A stretch of DNA of 26,596 nt, taken from positions 33,958 through 60,553 of the forward strand of contig MU657460.1 of NCBI GenBank assembly GCA_026770575.1. Direction: 5' to 3'. This document shows, in pieces, positions 8,901 to 19,891 of the stretch. Numbering within the stretch: the first letter of the stretch is position 1; every line of letters starts with the position of its first letter. Position numbers and translations under genes: made by a program. This DNA is from Pelagophyceae sp. CCMP2097 (lineage: Eukaryota > Sar > Pelagophyceae). The notes under the pieces were generated by a model, which worked only from the letters and a program-made list of their open reading frames with translations, had not been told where the DNA came from and did no database searches.

Positions 8901-11900
8901 GAGCGGGGCGATGGCTGCGCCGGCGTAGCGCCAGACTTCAGAGGCGCCGTCTGTTTGACGGGCGACGCTGAAATGTGCCAGCGGCGCCTGGGCAAAGGGA
9001 GACGCGCCGCGGTGGTCGCGGTCCAGCACCGCATTGAGAATGGCGCCGCGGGCGTAGCTTTGCAGGGAAGCGTCGCCGAGACTTGCGTCGCACGTCGACG
9101 CCCTTCGAAGCCCCGCCGCGTCCGAAGCATGCGTGCACGCCACCTCGAAGCCACGCAGGCTCAGCCTAAGCGCCTCGTGCCGCGGCGCCGGGGGGCGATC
9201 GTGCTCCGGTGCGTGGTCTGGCGCGGACCCGCCGAGGATGAAGTTGACGTTGACGGCCGAAAAGCGACCAGTCACCTCGCACTGCCACGCCGTCGCGTCG
9301 TCCGCGGCGGTCGCGTCCTCCGCCACGCGCTGCGCCGCCGACTCGTACGAGGCGTGCTCGTGCCTGTTTTGGGAAGTGGAGGTTTACCCTTGTGCGTTGA
9401 GTTTTACCCTTTTGAGGACAGACAGCATGAGTCAAGGACAAGATCCCACCATGCGAATCGAACCACGGCGCCTCCTTGCCGCGCGTCCACGGCGGCCTCG
9501 ACGCCCCAGGCCTCTTCTAGGACCTCCAAAGCGCCGCCGGCGCCGGCGACGACGAGTGGGAGCGTCGCTCGCGAGCCAACAGCGGCGACGTCTACAATGG
9601 CCGCCACGGCGCGCAGCGTGGAAAAGTGCCTGCCGCAGATTCGTCGAGGGCAGGCGTCCATGCCACGGGAGTCGATTCAAACGGCCACGGGAGTCGATTC
9701 AAACGGACCTTTCGACGAGTTGCTTCGCGTCGTCAGTGGACCGATTCGCGAGCGCGACGCACGCGACTCGGCGCGCGAGTCTCGGCCGGCACCATCCAAA
9801 CGCGGCCGCGGACCGAGGGCCGACGGCCCATCTCTGCGTCGGCTCGGTGCCGTAATCGTCGACGCACTGCCACGCAACGACTAAAACGTCCGTCTCGTTG
9901 GACAGCGCCACCAGCGGCCGCCTGCTCACGGTTTGGGCCTGCACCTCGTCGCCGACGACGATCAACGTGCCAAAGTCATCGCCGTCGTCCGCCCGCTGCC
10001 TCGACTCGATTCGGAGGATGGTTGCCGTAGAAAGATCCGTCATGGTTTCTTTGGTATCTGTGAGCGCCACGGATTGAGAACCGCACGCCGTCGCGCCGCT
10101 CTCCGGCAGCGCCAGCGGGCCTCGCGCCTCCAATCCGCCGCGGCGCAGCAGCGGCGCAATGTCGCGGCTCGCGGGGGATGCCCAGTGCAAGGCTCTGCGC
10201 TCATTTACAGCCACTTCCGTCAGAGTCCCGCCATCGACCAGCAAAAACGTGCTCGACGACGCGTTGGCAAAGACGAATCGCGGCACGAGCGTCGCGACGC
10301 GGCAGCCGAAGGACGACGCCGACGGCCGCGACACGGCGAGGCACAGGGCCGCGTAACCGGGCTCCGCGCTTTTTGCCACCACAGAGGCGCCCCTGGCGCC
10401 TTTTCGGAAGACGCGCGCGCTCCGGAGCTGGAAGCTCCGCACCTAGCGTCGTGGGGTCATTTTTCCTGCGGCGTGCTCTTGTCTGGTTTTCCCCGTTTTT
10501 TCCCGGTTTTCACCGACGCTTTTCCGTACGGCATCGATGGATTTCAGTGTGGTCACGTAGACGTCGTCCGTCGAGGCGACGGCCAGAGATTCGTTTGCGC
10601 CGAGGAGCCAGATTCGTTGGGCGACGGCGGCCTCGTCGGCGTCGTCAGAACGGCACTCGAAAAATAACCTAGAGGCAATGCTTTCGTCGGATCGAGACTC
10701 GAAGAACCTACCGGGACCACGCGAGTCTCCCTGGCCACGTCCGTCCCAAATCCACTGTCATTTGTCAATGTCCGGACGCGAAATTATTGCTCGTCATCGT
10801 CCGACGTGCCGACTTCCGACGCAGCAGAGTCGTAGTCTTCGCCAGAGGCTTCGTCGTCCGACTCGTCTGCGTCGTCAAAGTCAGCCGCTGCAACGAAAAC
10901 GGCGTACGGCTCGCCTGGCAAGGGACGGTCGACGGAGGGAACTGGCTTTCGACGGCACGCGCTCCGGAAACCCCGCTTACGACGTCTCTCGTGTTGCTCT
11001 CGCCCCTGAGAGTGCCCACTGTCGTGACGGTCCGGAATTTCCACCCATGATGACGCGTCGACGTACTGCCGCCGCCGACATCGACGGAATCACCCGCTGC
11101 CACGACGCACTCAGCCACGAAAAACTCGATGCTGTCTCGACTTACGCAGTCCACGGCGCAGAGCGTGTGCCGCCGCGCAAGCATCAAGCTACGCAGGTGT
11201 TGGCAAAAGGCAGTCGGGATGCGAACCCAAACGTCCCGAGGATGAAAAAGCACGCACCGGGGGTCGAGCCAGGCGGGCCGCGTGTCTTGGAGGAAGGCGA
11301 CGACGATTCGGGAGTCGCGCCGCGGCCGGAGCGTCAGCGGTTCCGAAGCCGACGTCTTCCTATCCGGCGACCGGAACCGCGAAGAAACGCCCTCGGAGTA
11401 CTCGAGCGCGAGCACGTTGCCGCGCAAGAGGCTCGGACTGAGGTTGGTCCACTCTAGAAGGAGCGGTGAGGAAATTAAAGACGCCTTCCTCGGCGCGTCC
11501 AAAGCATCTTCGTCGCCGAACACGACGAATCTCGCTTTCGCCCGCGGCCGCCGCACCGATCCGAGACAAACGTCGACGTCGCACCAGATGGCCTCGTTTG
11601 CCGGCAAAGCTTCTTCGCCCACGCGCGACTCCGGAGCTTCGCCGGATATCCTGGGCGGCGTGGCCACCGCCGCGTCTGACCGGTCGACGCTGGAGCGGTG
11701 GTCGACGCTGGACTTATGACGTCGCGTCTCGGAGGCCTCCGTCCTCGACGTCGCAAAGGAGAGGCCACGCAGCCCCGACCGGTCGATGACGACGCAGGGC
11801 GCTCGGACGACGACGTCCAAAGCGTACGTCGGCACGGCGAGCAGGGCCTCTGGGCCTTCAAAGAGGTCCAAAAGGGAAGACTCGGACAACGTCCTCCCTG

Positions 11901-14900
11901 AGAAGACTTCGTACCTCGCGTCCACATCCACGGCGAACCTGCACCGCCGCGATGCCAGCGCCACCGTCTTGCGCCGCGTCGGCGGTCGGGCGCTCCCGAC
12001 TAAAGCGGCGGCTCGTACCTTTCTCCGCCAGCTTTTCGCGTTTAATTTGATGCAGTCCCAGGCTTGACCATAAGCACAACACCTCAAAGCCACCCAAACG
12101 TAGGACCGCACGTCCGCCTCGCAGACGCCCAGAGCGCGGCCGGGCTCCAAAGTGCATTTCTTCACGACGATGCGTCTTTTTGAAGGCCCGTCCACGTTCT
12201 CACAGAGTACCAAAATTCGGACTTCCAACCTCATGGGCAGCGCGTTGCGGATCACGAGCGGCGCCTCGATGTTTACGTCGGCCGCCGTCGTGGTCCCGCT
12301 GACCAAGGCGTCTAAGGACCGGTGCGGCTGGAGCCTCGCGCAAACCAAATGATCATTTTTCAACTTGACAAGACGCCATTTCGACCCTTCGTCGGCGCGC
12401 AGGCGCTCGTTTCCGACGAAGACGCCCTTCCCCGAAAGCGCGGCGACGTGTAAGGGCAGCTGCGTCACCGTTGGGGCATCCGGCGACCCGGCCAGGACTC
12501 TACGCGAGACTGTCGGGCCAGAGTCGCCGCAGCCGACGTCTAGCGAGACGCCGCTGGCGTTGCGGCATCTTAAAGCGGCGCAGCAGTCGATTTTTAGAGC
12601 ACCTCTTTCGTCAAATTTGCATTGCCAGACGATTGCTGCTCCACCCGCTTGGGCTTTCGACGCCCGCACGCGCCGCTGCATCGTCGACCGCCGCGGCGAA
12701 GGCTGCGTGAAATCGGGGGTGCCTTCCGAGGTCTGCGCGATGACGTGCTGCGCTCGGTTCGTTGCCAACGGCCGGCAGACGCGCCATTTCCGACCATCCG
12801 CCTCTGCAGAAACTAAAGCCATCGCCGCCGCCGCGGGCAGCGGCATCATCTCGCCGTCTGCGATTTTCAAGTCGCGGTCTTTCAAGGGCTCGCCGTCGGT
12901 GCCGAAAAGTTCGACGTGCAACGTGCACCCAGTCTTATTCCGCAAAGTCGTCGCGGCCAAATGCACCGCCGGCGGACGCGAAGCCGCGCGTTTGCCCGCC
13001 GCCGCCGCGCCGGCGGAAACGTCGACTGTCCAGGAGGCGTGCCTCGAGACTTGTGAAAGTAAAGTAGTTAGCGCGGCTAGAGCGTCCCTCGAAGCGTTGA
13101 CTTCCACGTCGTTGGGCGCTTCTACGAGATAGCGCTCTTTTGCGTTGTTGTTGGAGACGGAGGCGCATCTTAACTCGGCGCCTCGTTCGATGAAGTTTTC
13201 CCACTGCGCTGTCACAACTCGATAAACGTCTAAACGGCAGTTCCAGCACCGCCCGAACCGCTCGTGAGCGCCGGCGTTGTCAGAGTCCGTCTGATAAGAT
13301 GCGTCGCCTCGAATTCGCAGGAGCGGCCTTCGGGGGCCGTGCGAGACTAGAACGACGTCGAAGGCGGAAACGTCGTACGCCAATCGAGAAAGCACTCGAG
13401 AATGGTAAGCCTCGACCGGGGCGCCGTCAACCAGCAAGTTCGACATCTTCTTCTGCGGCCGCTTCTTGCGCGGCGACCGCGCGTCTGCCGGAGGCCGCTC
13501 GCGAGAGGACCAAGCTGCGGCGTGCGAGCCCAGCCCCGCCAGTAAAGCGAAAGCCAGCTTCCCAGCGACTAAAGCGTCGTCGACGGACGCCTTCACAAGC
13601 GCTTGACGCAGCACTAGGCGCTTCAGGCCGTCTGCGGCTTGCTCCGCAGAGTCGCTTTTGAGGCCACCGAGAGATTCCCACATCATCTTCCCGCCCGGTC
13701 CCAACCAAGACGTCGTCGGCGGCCGCACCTCCAGCGTCGCGGGCCACTTCTGAGAGTAATCGAACGCCCCGCCGCACCGCTCGACGATGACGACTTTTGG
13801 GCCGGCGGCCGGTGTTGCGGCGGCCAAAGCGACTCGAACGTCCCCCCACGCGTACTTTTGAACAAGCTGCCCCTCACCACCACCGTCAAAGTGCCGGCTC
13901 GACATTTGGACGTCGTGCAGCGCCACGAGCATGCGCTGCATCGCGGATCGGTCGTCGTCGAAGACTGCGAGTTTGACGTTTTCGATCCCGAGCCGAAAGT
14001 CCACGCAGAGTATCCTCGTTTGCGGCGCTTCCGAACCATCTTCGACGACGATGCCGTTGGCATCTAAAGCGTGCAGCGCCAAGTAGCCGCCGAGGCAGGA
14101 GAGGAGGCGGGAGAGGCGTAGGCCGGAAGCGAAGACTTCCGTCTCTTGGATATCCACTAACACAACAACATGCCTCGCTTCGATCCCCTCGTGCAATCCA
14201 CCTCGCACGCCGACGCGCAGCGCGACGGGGCACGGCTCCAGCACACTTTCCTCGAAGCCGTCTTCTCGGAGGTCGTTTGGTACGTCTTCTCGGAGGTCGT
14301 TTGGTAAACGTTCACGCAAAGAGAAGTCCTCGCATCTCAAAATAACGCCGTCGTAGACTTTCGCGCCGTCGACGTCGCCCGGCAGGTCGTATCGGACGTT
14401 GTGCGGCTTAAAGGTGTCGAATTGCGCCAATTCAATAACAGCTTTTTCGACTGCTAAAACGCCAGCGCCTCGGTCTTTCCGCCAACAATAAGGAACGACG
14501 AGCCCACACTTCCGCGCCGTCAGCTTCAAAGAATCAAGCTTGAACGAAGCCACGAGCCGCGCGGCGGCCGCGGGCGATGCTCTCGCGGTGTCCGCGGGCG
14601 GTGCTCGCGTGTCGCTGATTCGCTGCGTGACGTGGTGAACCGCGCCCAGCAATCTCGCAAACAGCACCCAAGCCGCGACGAATTCCAACCCATCCGCGTC
14701 AACGGCCACCGAACACCCGGCGACGCGCGACCAGGCGGCGCGGACCACGATCGCGTCGCCGCGCGGCGGAGCCTCGACCGGGATGCTACTTTCGCTTTCC
14801 TCGTCGCCGTCGCGCGGCTCGCCGCCGCTTTGCCCCTCTTGAACGACGCGCATCCATCGCTTGCGCGCCGCCCAGCCGCCGCCGTGGTGCGCGCGCGCGG

Positions 14901-16870
14901 CGTCGTCGTCGAAAAGTACGCGGCGCCACTTAGCGGAGACGTCAAACGCGGCAACATCATCGCCGTCGCCGTCGACGCTGACGGCGCACTCCGCAACCAC
15001 GGCGGCCCCGAGCGCGGCGAGCGGCGCGTCGTGCGCGTCGCGCAGCGAAGCGAACAAAGCGCCGCGCAGTTGGACGACGACGCGGATCGTCGTCGCCGCC
15101 GAAATCAGCGGCACCACTGCGGCAAACGCCGACGGGCCGTCGGCGATGGACGGCTCTTCGAGGGACCACGACCGCGCCAGCAGTGCCGGCGGCGCCAGGC
15201 CCGGCGCGCTCTTGGCGTGGCGCAGTACCGCCAGGTGGCGGAAGAGGACGAGGTAGCGCGATGGCCAACACGCCTCGATGAACCACATCTCCGCGCGCGC
15301 AGCCGCGTCGCCCCCTGCCTCGCCAGCGTCGTGCCGCCAAGGCCCGTCGTCCCCGCCGAGCGCCGCCGCGCTGCCGCTCGCCTGCGCAAGGTCGCGGGGT
15401 GCGTCTCCGCGCGTGTCGCGCGTGGCCGCGGCGCGGTGGCGCCGCGCGCACAGCACGAGGTAGCACCGGCGGCTCGCGGCGAATTCGCGCCGCGCAAGGC
15501 GCGAGTCGCTCCTGCCGAGCGCACCCGCCGCCGCGTAGCGCCACCTAGGATTACGGCTCAATACGACATCGTCGAAGTCACGAGAATGTGACTGACCATG
15601 CGCGGGCCGCTTCGCCCGGCTCGGGGGGTCTTCGCGGCGCGCAGAGCTTTAGGCCGCGGTCGTCGGTGTCCGGACGGGCTCGGCTCGTCGAGGCGCCGGC
15701 CCCGGGCGACGCGCCGGCGTGCTCGTCCAAGATTGCGCCGGCGAGGTTTGCGAGCTGCCGCGCCGAGATGTTGCAGTGCCAGTCGCCGTCGGTTTCGGCG
15801 CTGCAGGCTAAAGTCGCAGATTCCGCAGCGTCGACAGCAAGCGACACCGTCCCGCAGCAGCCGCTCGGCGGCAAGACGGCACAGCCGCACGTGGCCAGCG
15901 CCGCCGCCGCCGCTGCCGCGAGGCCACCGTAGAGCGACGCGTCGGCCGCCGCGCGGCTCGGCCCCGCCTCATGAAGAGCCGCTGCGCCCGGCTTTGACGT
16001 CTCGCGGCCGTTCCGTCGCGTGGCTTCCGTCTGGTAGGCGTAGAGGCCGTCGAGTTTCGCCGCCTTGGCCCACTTGCGCAGGGCGCCGGCGTCGAGGATC
16101 GTTTCTTCTTTTTCGACTGTGTCTATAACTGTGTCTATAACAAACTGCGAAAAGCCCACCTATCGCACAGTCGAAGCGATGCGGCCGAGGACGACACGAG
16201 TTTGACCGGAGTCCTCTTGGAGACGCCACGTGTTTGACCGGGGTACGACCCCACGGTCCTCACGAGTCGGACTCACGCCGAAGTCTGCACCGTCGACGAG
16301 CTTGATTTGGACCGCGGCGCCGTCGACGCGGACCTCCACAGACTCGGCGATGCGCCGCGAGATGCGCCGCAGCAGCCGCGCTAGGAAGCCCGGCCGCGAC
16401 ACCGGCGGGGGCAGCACACCCGCCGCGCGCGAGGCGGCAGAGCCCGGGGAAGAGCCGGCCGCCGCGGCAGAGCCGGCCGCTGCGTCGAGCCGCGGACGGC
16501 GGTGGCCGCCGCGGACCGCTTCGGCGTAGCGCGCCTCGTCGGCGTCCAGCGCGGCGCCCTTGTCGTCCGCTGCGGTCGAGGGCTTGTGCTGCGCGGTCGC
16601 GTCGATGACGAGCCCGAGCCCAACGACGCTCAAGCGGACCCTGGCGCCACGGCGCCAGGAGAGCGGCAGCGAGACGCCGACGCGCTGCACCGTGGCCGCG
16701 ACGACGCCGGGGCCGAGCCATTGCTCGAGGACGGCGCGTCTGAGCTCGACATTGACCACGTCCACCGAACCCGCCCACAGCGCAAACGTCACGTCGTCGA
16801 GGTCCACTAAAGCGCCGAGCCACCTCCGCACCACCGCGCGCACCAGGCGCGCCACGCCGGGCAGCCGCAT
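5919..16870 (-). CDS. VPS13: VPS13-family bridge-like lipid transfer protein, 18 exons, complete
   Basis: VPS13 proteins are rod-shaped conduits that move phospholipids between membranes at contact sites. ATG at 16870 starts the chorein N-domain (LVDLDDVTFALWAGSVDV). Exons, 5' to 3': 16277-16870, 15597-16144, 11029-15544, 10814-10945, 10530-10754, 9709-10442, 9408-9629, 8652-9363, 8336-8510, 7930-8195, 7745-7848, 7590-7657, 7417-7496, 7163-7231, 6663-7035, 6380-6528, 6079-6315, 5919-6005. They total 9291 bp, and every junction keeps phase (3096 aa). Landmarks: WWRYA at the exon 2/3 joint; VAB-type repeats ~1245-2100 (LRNKTGCTLHVE; NALPMRLEVRI); RVYFDTIELVW ~2540; the ATG_C/DH-like helical part ~2600-2900 (VKPVVGLADAVSDIA, LAPYSALGAAAQAL); a PH-like end ~2940-3060 (GGFVALAARGIIVLA) with an acidic Asp/Ser loop. 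Exon 3 alone is 4.5 kb. Least certain are the exon 4 acceptor (GAAAG), the exon 10 acceptor (GGAAG) and the last exon. Confidence 0.92.
7232..7416 (-). repeat. VPS13 intron 13, introner-like copy 3
   Basis: 185-bp GT-AG intron (GTAATT…CATCAG). On the gene strand it carries GTCGTGGGCGGGAGCAGAGG, then GGGAAAGACGCG, then ATCGTGGCCGTG, then GTGATGCTGG, in the same order and orientation as introns 8 and 9. The core lies at about 7271-7344. Confidence 0.6.
8196..8335 (-). repeat. VPS13 intron 9, introner-like copy 2
   Basis: 140-bp intron starting GTCACGACAGTCGGGAGCGG and containing CATCGTGGCTGTCATA and GTGATGATGG. The core is at about 8270-8330. Its first 11 nt are identical to the start of intron 3 at 11028. 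Confidence 0.6.
8511..8651 (-). repeat. VPS13 intron 8, introner-like copy 1
   Basis: 141-bp intron containing GTCGTGAGCGGCAGCAGAGG, GGGGAAGACGCG and CATCGTGGCCGTCATA at about 8584-8640, at almost the same distance from the donor as in intron 9. Confidence 0.6.
9662..9705 (-). repeat. Perfect 22-bp tandem duplication inside VPS13 intron 6
   Basis: Units 9662-9683 and 9684-9705 are identical (plus strand begins GCCACGGGAGTCGATT). They lie three bases inside the donor of the 79-bp intron 9630-9708. Confidence 0.85.
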
Positions 16871-17128
16871 TGGCCGGGCGCCGAGCCGGGCGGAGAGACA
16901 GTCGTCAAGGCCGAAGCCTGCCAAGAGGCCGCGCCTTGCTGGGCACTTCGACCAACCAGGCTCCAAGGCGCTGCAGCTGGGGCCTCTTGAGAGGCGCCTC
17001 CGAGTTCTCGAGACGACCGCACGGCTGTTTGGAGAGAGAGGTTTTCGGAAGTCAGAGGTCGTGTCGTGAACACACGTTTTTCGGAGCAGACACGAGGCGC
17101 TCATGATCACCATCTTCCAACCGCCCAG

Positions 17129-17520
17129 ACATGTGCGCTCTCGCTGCGTCGCACGTCGAACGGCGCCGCCGCTCCCCCCACACGCCGCGCGACACGTGAC
17201 CCGTCTCGCACTGGCTGGGTGAGTCGCTTGGAATCCAAAGGGTGGGCGGATATACGGGCCCGTCATGCGAAGGAACGGTCCCTTGGAAAATCATGTGCCT
17301 TCGCCCAGGCTCGAGGGCGACGCCACGACGAGCCTGACCGCCACGGGCGCTACGGCCGCCGCCGCTCCCCCGCCGACCCGTCGACGGTACGTGTCCCGAA
17401 GTCCGAAGGGGAAGGATGCGCGGGTCCTTTGTCCTCGCCCAGGCTCGACGCTGCCGTGACGACGAGCCGGACCGCCCCGGACGCTTCGGTCGCCGCTGCA
17501 GCACGCCCGCAACGGGGACG
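17129..17520 (+). repeat. Tandem exon-like cassette, two good copies plus one degenerate
   Basis: Copies 17309-17386 and 17443-17520 are each exactly 78 bp. Each is preceded by TCGCCCAG and followed by the donor-like GTACGTG; the period is 134 bp. A shorter relative lies at 17129-17195, again after CGCCCAG and ending before GTGACC. In one frame the two full copies read L(E/D)..(A/V)TTS.TA..A…AAA.P..R.R, so peptide similarity is retained although bases differ. No start or downstream exon was found, so whether this is a gene or a minisatellite that mimics splice sites is open. Confidence 0.5.
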
Positions 17521-17614
17521 GTACGTGTGGTGAAGCCCAAAAGAGGAGGAAGGATCCGCCGCGTCCGAGGACTATACGCAGGTTATCGGCTCGCCGCGGC
17601 GACGCGTGATCGAC

Positions 17615-17689
17615 AAAGTTACTCCGTGTCCGTTATAATAAGTTCTTCGAAGGGTGATACGCAACTCTGAATGGAGACGGAGTAACTTT
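17615..17689. repeat. 75-bp element with terminal inverted repeats
   Basis: AAAGTTACTCCGT at 17615-17627 and its perfect complement ACGGAGTAACTTT at 17677-17689; the pairing extends four more bases with one mismatch. The interior has a TTCGAA palindrome. It could be a tiny MITE-like element or a hairpin. Confidence 0.6.
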
Positions 17690-18121
17690 CTCGTCGACGG
17701 GGACGACGTGGATCACTCGGAAGATTCACAAGGGCCTCACAACCTTCGTTCCTGAGCACCAGAGCTCTATATACGTGCGCTGTGCCTGTTGGAACATGGT
17801 TGTTGCAGGGTTTACAGCAACATCTAATAGTCGATTCTACGACGTTGCCGCATCCTTCGCCCTCGGCAGCATCCGCCCCCATTGCCTTCCTCCATGACTT
17901 TTCATTTTCCTCTCTCTCCTTTTATTTATTTCCGACCCTTCGTGTGATAGTATGAATTCCGTTTTCAAAAACCCGTGACCGGGACCTCTGGCCGGGAGCT
18001 TCGCTGAAAGTAGGACTTTCAAAATTGTGAACCACCCATTTGTGAGAGTCGATTCGAGTGCTGGTGTCAGTGGTGAGAGTCGTCGCGTCACGCGCGCCGC
18101 TCTATTCGAACGCTCGCCGGC

Positions 18122-19305
18122 ATGGAGGCGCGTGCGCTGCGTTTGGGCTTGCCTGTCTGTTCCCGATGCGCGCCTGTGAGTATCGGGTGATTGATTCATC
18201 GTAGGAGCAAAAGGCCGATTTACCGACCGTGCCCGAGGCGCCGCCCGACGCCACGACCGCGCCCGACGCGCCGGCGACGGAAAATTCGCTGCTTCACGAG
18301 CTGCGCGACCTGCTCTTGCGCCGCGATTCGCAAATGGACCAGCTCGTCGACTTGGTGCGATCGCAGACAGAGGCTCTATCGCGTCTCGAGGCAAAGGTCG
18401 CAAGCCTCACCTCGGGCGTCGCCGGCCTCGCCGAGGCGAAGCCCGCGGCGCCGACGCCGTCACGGTTCTCCGCGCAGTCGCAGCCACCGTCGCAAAATTA
18501 CCAACAGCCGGCGCAGTCGTCGTACCAAGCGCAGCAGCAGCAGTACGCGCCGCAGTACGAACCGCAGTACAAGCAGCAGCCGCGGTTGACGCCGCCGCAG
18601 CCGCCACAGCAGCAGTACCAGCAGCAGCAGCAGCAACAGCATCCTTATTCGAACCAGCAGTACATGGCTCCGAACCCTTACACGGCCCAGGTTCGCACTC
18701 TTGCTGTGCCCCTTTGGATCAAGTGGTTTTCTTACTCCCTTACACCGCCCAGGCCGACGACCGCGGCCGCGTGGCCAGCGCCGTCGCGGCCGTGCGCGTC
18801 CGCGAGGAGCGCGAGCACCGCGCCGCCGAGGACACGCAGCGCGCCTCGGCCGAGCGCGCAGCCTTTGACCAGCGCGAGCGCGAGCGCTACGAAAGTGCGA
18901 TTACCGGCTCTCGCGCGCCTCGTTTGACGGTCTAGTCTAGGCGAGCGGCAGCGGCAGTACGATTTGGAGCAGCGGCGCGCGGCGGAGCGGCAGGAGTCGG
19001 ATCGACTCGCCGCCGAGCGCGCCGAGTTTGAGCGCCAGGCGCGGTTCAAGCGCGCAGAGGAGGAGCGCAGAAAGGCAGAAGAGGCCGCGTGCGTCTTGGA
19101 CAAGTTTAAGAAAGGCCCTCGAAAACGTCTTCGTAGGGCGCGGTCGGCCAAGCTGCAGGCGCAGCGGACTTCGCTCCTGAGCAACCTCGTCGACGACGGG
19201 CCTGGCGACGACTCGATGTTCAGTGCGCCCCCTGCCTGCTTCTTGCGGGATGCCTTTGGCCATGGGATGGACTCTCCCGACTCGGTGCATAGGCAACGTG
19301 GATAA
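18122..19305 (+). CDS. Gln-rich, coiled-coil protein of unknown function, four exons
   Basis: I do not recognise a named family. Exons 18122-18175, 18205-18690, 18753-18894 and 18941-19305 total 1047 bp (348 aa), and all phases agree. The ATG at 18122 was preferred because it reaches a GTGAGT donor and joins in phase across a 29-bp intron; without it the main exon has no ATG. The protein has four parts: a heptad-like segment at about residues 40-85 (LLHELRDLLLRRDSQMDQL); a low-complexity Gln/Pro/Tyr tract at ~95-180, prion-like in composition; a long charged helix at ~185-280 (RVREEREHRAAED, ERQRQYDLEQRRAAERQ); and a basic then acidic tail. A scaffold or RNA/protein-condensate role would fit the composition but is only a guess. 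Intron 2 (18691-18752) is bounded by near-identical direct repeats. Convergent with the MATE gene. Confidence 0.7.
18674..18753 (+). repeat. Direct repeats flanking intron 18691-18752
   Basis: CCCTTACACGGCCCAGG at the exon/intron boundary (ending 18691) and CCCTTACACCGCCCAGG at the intron/exon boundary (ending 18753): 16 of 17 bases match and both contain the AG/G splice point. Confidence 0.85.
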
Positions 19306-19891
19306 GAAGCGCCCTACGTGGGACCTCTTCGACTGAGTCGACGGAGAGAGCCTCGGACCGACTGCCACCATTCGACGCCAAGATCGCGCGAGCCCGGGAC
19401 CCCCGGCGCCTGCGTCGTCGTCGGTTTATGCGACGAGGAACCATCCTACACATACTTCATTGGCGCCACGATCCCCGCCCCCCAGACTGATTGGCGCTCG
19501 GGCGACTCCAAGGCTTTTGAAAGCATGAATGAATGCGAACTATCCGAGGCGACCCTCGAGATGCGGCAAAGGAAGCCTCATTCAGTTGAGGCATGGGAGT
19601 CTGTACTCCTCATTTCCGAATCACAAGGGGGGTTCTTTGACAAGCCTGGCATGTGTTTTGTCGGCGGTGGTTCCGCCATGCCCGCAGTCGCCTCGACACA
19701 GGCGGAGCACGTCTCATCGTGCCTTTCCTGCATGCCGTGTCCACGAGTGGAGGGATGCGGCCCCGGGAAGAGGCGGCTTGGATTTCGGATTTCCGCAATG
19801 CTCCGATTTCGGCTATGCTCAGGCTTGCATTAGACTTGCCTCAGAGAAGGTTTTTTTTCTCGCGGGTGCGCGCGGGGGTGCTCGGCGCGGT
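19306..19891. other. Convergent 3' spacer, no supported gene
   Basis: 586 bp between the stop of the Gln-rich gene and that of MATE. An open frame spans part of it (19318-19833), but its composition is not gene-like and I recognise nothing in the translation. A T8 run lies near 19851. Confidence 0.5.

Larger units (their letters stand above)
16871..18121. other. Divergent spacer between VPS13 and the Gln-rich gene
   Basis: 1251 bp. It contains the exon-like tandem cassette (17129-17520), the short inverted-repeat element (17615-17689), a TATATA-containing patch near 17768 and a pyrimidine-rich AT-richer stretch at 17880-17960 that could belong to the promoter of the downstream gene. No gene with a known family is visible. 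Confidence 0.55.

Noticed and set aside
14632..15591. Long plus-strand open frame (319 codons)
   Set aside because: It is antisense to VPS13 exon 3, Arg/Ala-rich, and has no family resemblance; it is a shadow of the GC-rich coding strand.
19318..19833. 171-codon plus-strand ORF between the Gln-rich gene and MATE
   Set aside because: No recognisable domain, no promoter-like sequence, and composition unlike neighbouring exons.
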